Positions 5,490-7,729 of a stretch of DNA of 7,729 nt are shown here, piece by piece (the first letter of the stretch is position 1; each line of letters starts with the position of its first letter). The stretch covers positions 1 through 7,729 of the forward strand of contig CAKPTK010000103.1 of the NCBI GenBank assembly GCA_934190685.1, given 5' to 3'. Position numbers and translations under genes: made by a program. A model generated the notes under the pieces. That model worked only from the letters and a program-made list of their open reading frames with translations. It searched no databases and was not told the DNA's origin. The DNA comes from an uncultured Prevotella sp. GTDB lineage: Bacteria > Bacteroidota > Bacteroidia > Bacteroidales > Bacteroidaceae.

Positions 5490-7729
5490 ATGAAGAATTT
5501 GAAACAATGGCTGCCTGAAGTATTGGTAGTCGTGCTTTTCGCACTTATCTCATTCGCCTATTTCTTCCCTGCCGACACGCAGGGCAAGATTCTCTATCGT
5601 CACGACAGTTCCGCCGGACGCGGTCTGGGCGAGGAGACCACCGAGTTTTACCAACGCACAGGAGAGCAGTCCCGATGGACCAATTCGGTCTTCGGCGGCA
5701 TGCCTACCTATCAGACCTCGCCTTCATACAAGAGTACCGACGGACTCTCACAGGTGATGACCATCTACCACTTGGGGCTTCCCGAATATGTGTGGTACAT
5801 CTTCGCCTATCTGTTGGGCTTCTACATCCTGCTCCGCGCCTTCGACTTCCGCAGGGCATTGGCTGTGTTAGGCTCCATCATTTGGGCATTCTCCAGCTAC
5901 TTCCTCATCATCATCGCCGCCGGGCACATCTGGAAGGTCATCGCCCTCGCCTACTTGCCGCCGATGATTGCCGGTGTGGTGCTGGCCTATCGGGGAAAAT
6001 ATCTGTGGGGCTTTATCGTCACCGCCATCTTCACCGCCTTTGAGGTGAAAGCCAACCATGTGCAGATGACCTACTATTATCTGTTCATCATCTTCTTCAT
6101 GATCGTGGCCTACCTTGTCGATGCCATCCGCAAAAAGCAGACGATGCACTTTCTGAAAGCCACAGGTGTGTGTGCGGCAGCCGCACTCATCGGCATTCTG
6201 ATGAACATCAGCAACTTGTATCACACATGGGAATACAGCAAGGAAAGTATGCGTGGCAAGAGCGAACTGGTGAAGAAGGCTTCAGAGAACCAAACCAGCA
6301 GCGGTCTTGACCGCGACTATATCACCCAATGGAGCTATGGCATCGACGAGACATGGACCCTGCTCATCCCCAACACCAAGGGCGGTGCCTCTGTGCCCAT
6401 GTCGCAAAATGAGATTTGCCAAAAGGAGGGTGACCCCATGTACCAACAGGTCTACGACGGTTTAGGACAGTACTGGGGCGAGCAGCCGGGCACCAGCGGT
6501 CCGGTCTATGTGGGCGCCTTTGTGGTGATGCTCTTCATTCTGGGACTCTTCATCGTCAAGGGACCGATCAAATGGGCACTCTTGGCAGCCACCATACTCT
6601 CCATTGTGCTTTCTTGGGGACGCAACTGCATGGGACCGACCAACTTCTTCATCGACTACATACCGATGTACGCCAAGTTCCGAACGGTGGCGTCCATCCT
6701 TGTCATCGCCGAATTCACCATTCCGCTCCTGGCAGTGCTCGCACTGAAGAAGATTATAGACGAGCCGAGGGTGCTTGTGGAGAAGGAACGCTATCTCATC
6801 GCCAGCTTCGTGCTCACGGCGGGTGCGTGTATGTTGTTCGGAGAAATGCCCAACATTTTCTTCCCCAACTACATCTCCTCGCAGGAAATGCAGGCACTCT
6901 CGCAGATACCGCAAGACCAACTGCGACCGCTCATCGAGAACATCAGCAAGATTCGTCAGGACATCTTCAGCGCCGATTGCTGGCGTTCGTTCTGGATTAT
7001 CGTCATCGGCACTGCGCTCATCTACGCCTACAAGTTGCAGCGGATGCCCGCCAAATGGATGATGGCCGGCATTGCCGTACTCTGCCTCTTCGACCTCTGG
7101 CAGGTGGACAAGCGCTATCTGAACGACGGCATGTTTGTCGACAAGAGCCTGCGTGAGCAGCCGGTACAGAAGACGAGCACCGACGAGCAGATTCTCCAGG
7201 ACAAGAGTTTGGACTACCGTGTGCTCAACCTCGCCAGCAATACCTTCAACGAGAACGAGACGTCCTTCTACCACAAGAGCATCGGCGGTTATCATCCCGC
7301 CAAGCTCCGCAGATACCAGGAAATGATTGACGCCCACATCGCTCCCGAAATGCGCCAGTTGGGCAATGCACTCGGCACGGCCGGCGGAGACATGACCCGC
7401 ATCAACGGCGACAGCCTCTTCCCTGTGCTCAACATGCTCAACACGAAATATTTCATCGTGCCGCTGCAGGGTGGACAGACCGTGCCCATCAAGAACATCT
7501 ATGCCTACGGCAACGGATGGTTTGTGGACAACATCCGCTATGTGGACAATGCCAACGAGGAACTGGATGCTGTCGGGAAAATAGACCTCAGGCATGAGGC
7601 TATCGCCGACAAGACCTTCAAGAGCATTCTCGGCGACAGCAAGAAGCAGAGCGAGACATCCATTGTCAAAATCACCGCCTATCAGCCCAACAAGCTCACC
7701 TATGAGGTCAACTCCGACCAGGGTGGTAT
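5490..7729 (+). CDS. YfhO-family multi-pass membrane protein, 5' part (runs off the window)
   Basis: The frame is open from ATG 5490 to the last base: 746 full codons and no stop. Homologues in Bacteroidota are about 800-850 residues, so roughly 100 residues are missing. The start MKNLKQWLPEVLVVVLFALIS gives a first membrane helix at about 9-27. A periplasmic loop follows with W63 and the family-typical GGMPTYQ (69-75). Hydrophobic segments then follow at about 100-116, 124-145, 150-166, 175-190, 195-212, 225-240, 341-360, 363-378, 400-418, 436-450, 508-525 and 533-548. A long hydrophilic C-terminal region contains GGYHP (599-603) and LNTKYFIVP (650-658), both YfhO-like. YfhO proteins resemble GT-C glycosyltransferases, and some act in glycosylation of cell-wall teichoic acids in Firmicutes. 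The substrate in Bacteroidota is unknown and I do not assign one. It has its own promoter, divergent from mtnN. Confidence 0.88.
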   Translation, partial: MKNLKQWLPEVLVVVLFALISFAYFFPADTQGKILYRHDSSAGRGLGEETTEFYQRTGEQSRWTNSVFGGMPTYQTSPSYKSTDGLSQVMTIYHLGLPEYVWYIFAYLLGFYILLRAFDFRRALAVLGSIIWAFSSYFLIIIAAGHIWKVIALAYLPPMIAGVVLAYRGKYLWGFIVTAIFTAFEVKANHVQMTYYYLFIIFFMIVAYLVDAIRKKQTMHFLKATGVCAAAALIGILMNISNLYHTWEYSKESMRGKSELVKKASENQTSSGLDRDYITQWSYGIDETWTLLIPNTKGGASVPMSQNEICQKEGDPMYQQVYDGLGQYWGEQPGTSGPVYVGAFVVMLFILGLFIVKGPIKWALLAATILSIVLSWGRNCMGPTNFFIDYIPMYAKFRTVASILVIAEFTIPLLAVLALKKIIDEPRVLVEKERYLIASFVLTAGACMLFGEMPNIFFPNYISSQEMQALSQIPQDQLRPLIENISKIRQDIFSADCWRSFWIIVIGTALIYAYKLQRMPAKWMMAGIAVLCLFDLWQVDKRYLNDGMFVDKSLREQPVQKTSTDEQILQDKSLDYRVLNLASNTFNENETSFYHKSIGGYHPAKLRRYQEMIDAHIAPEMRQLGNALGTAGGDMTRINGDSLFPVLNMLNTKYFIVPLQGGQTVPIKNIYAYGNGWFVDNIRYVDNANEELDAVGKIDLRHEAIADKTFKSILGDSKKQSETSIVKITAYQPNKLTYEVNSDQGG

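Noticed and set aside
6462..7595. Long open frame on the minus strand (377 codons)
   Set aside because: It is fully antisense to the YfhO-family gene, whose frame shows clear membrane helices and family motifs. The antisense product is rich in His, Val, Glu and Asp with no recognisable domain, the typical look of a mirror frame in GC-rich codons.
1..7729. Mobile element, CRISPR array, tRNA, or a novel multi-gene defence system
   Set aside because: No transposase, integrase, terminal repeats, spaced direct repeats or tRNA-like folds were seen; all large genes belong to common chromosomal families.

Overview
The window looks like chromosomal DNA of a Bacteroidota member, most likely Prevotella or a close relative. 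This is inferred from four intergenic elements that match the Bacteroidota -7 promoter consensus TAnnTTTG exactly, from A-rich rather than Shine-Dalgarno-type translation starts, and from gene content (a Bacteroidota-style CorA, a multi-repeat DUF349 protein, a YfhO-type membrane protein, and mtnN-luxS). I see no mobile element, CRISPR array, tRNA or rRNA. It reads as ordinary housekeeping chromosome.

Layout: (1) 1-832 (+), the C-terminal 276 residues of aminoacyl-histidine dipeptidase PepD, cut by the left edge and closed by a perfect 19-bp hairpin. (2) 833-1186, a long non-coding stretch with several small inverted repeats, a promoter and a structured corA leader. (3) 1187-2113 (+), a CorA-type divalent cation channel. 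(4) 2224-4038 (+), a 604-residue protein with five DUF349 repeats, ended by a U-tracted terminator. (5) 5313-4113 (-), a two-gene operon mtnN (MTA/SAH nucleosidase) then luxS (S-ribosylhomocysteine lyase), convergent with the DUF349 gene. (6) 5490-7729 (+), a large YfhO-family membrane protein divergent from mtnN and cut by the right edge. It has no stop inside the window.

How genes work together: mtnN and luxS catalyse consecutive steps, S-adenosylhomocysteine to S-ribosylhomocysteine plus adenine, then to homocysteine plus DPD, the precursor of autoinducer-2. The other genes have no obvious shared pathway, and each appears to have its own promoter.

The most interesting unexplained signal is the corA 5' leader (about 1061-1186). 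It holds an 11-residue upstream ORF, a hairpin, and a strand ATCCTC (1148-1153) that can pair either with an upstream strand (inside 1121-1126) or with the GGAGGA ribosome-binding sequence. A second mini-ORF overlaps the corA start as ATGA. This resembles leader-peptide control of Mg2+ transporter genes in enterobacteria, but it is a hypothesis from base pairing alone. The following gene also has a mini-ORF ending in ATGA on its start codon.
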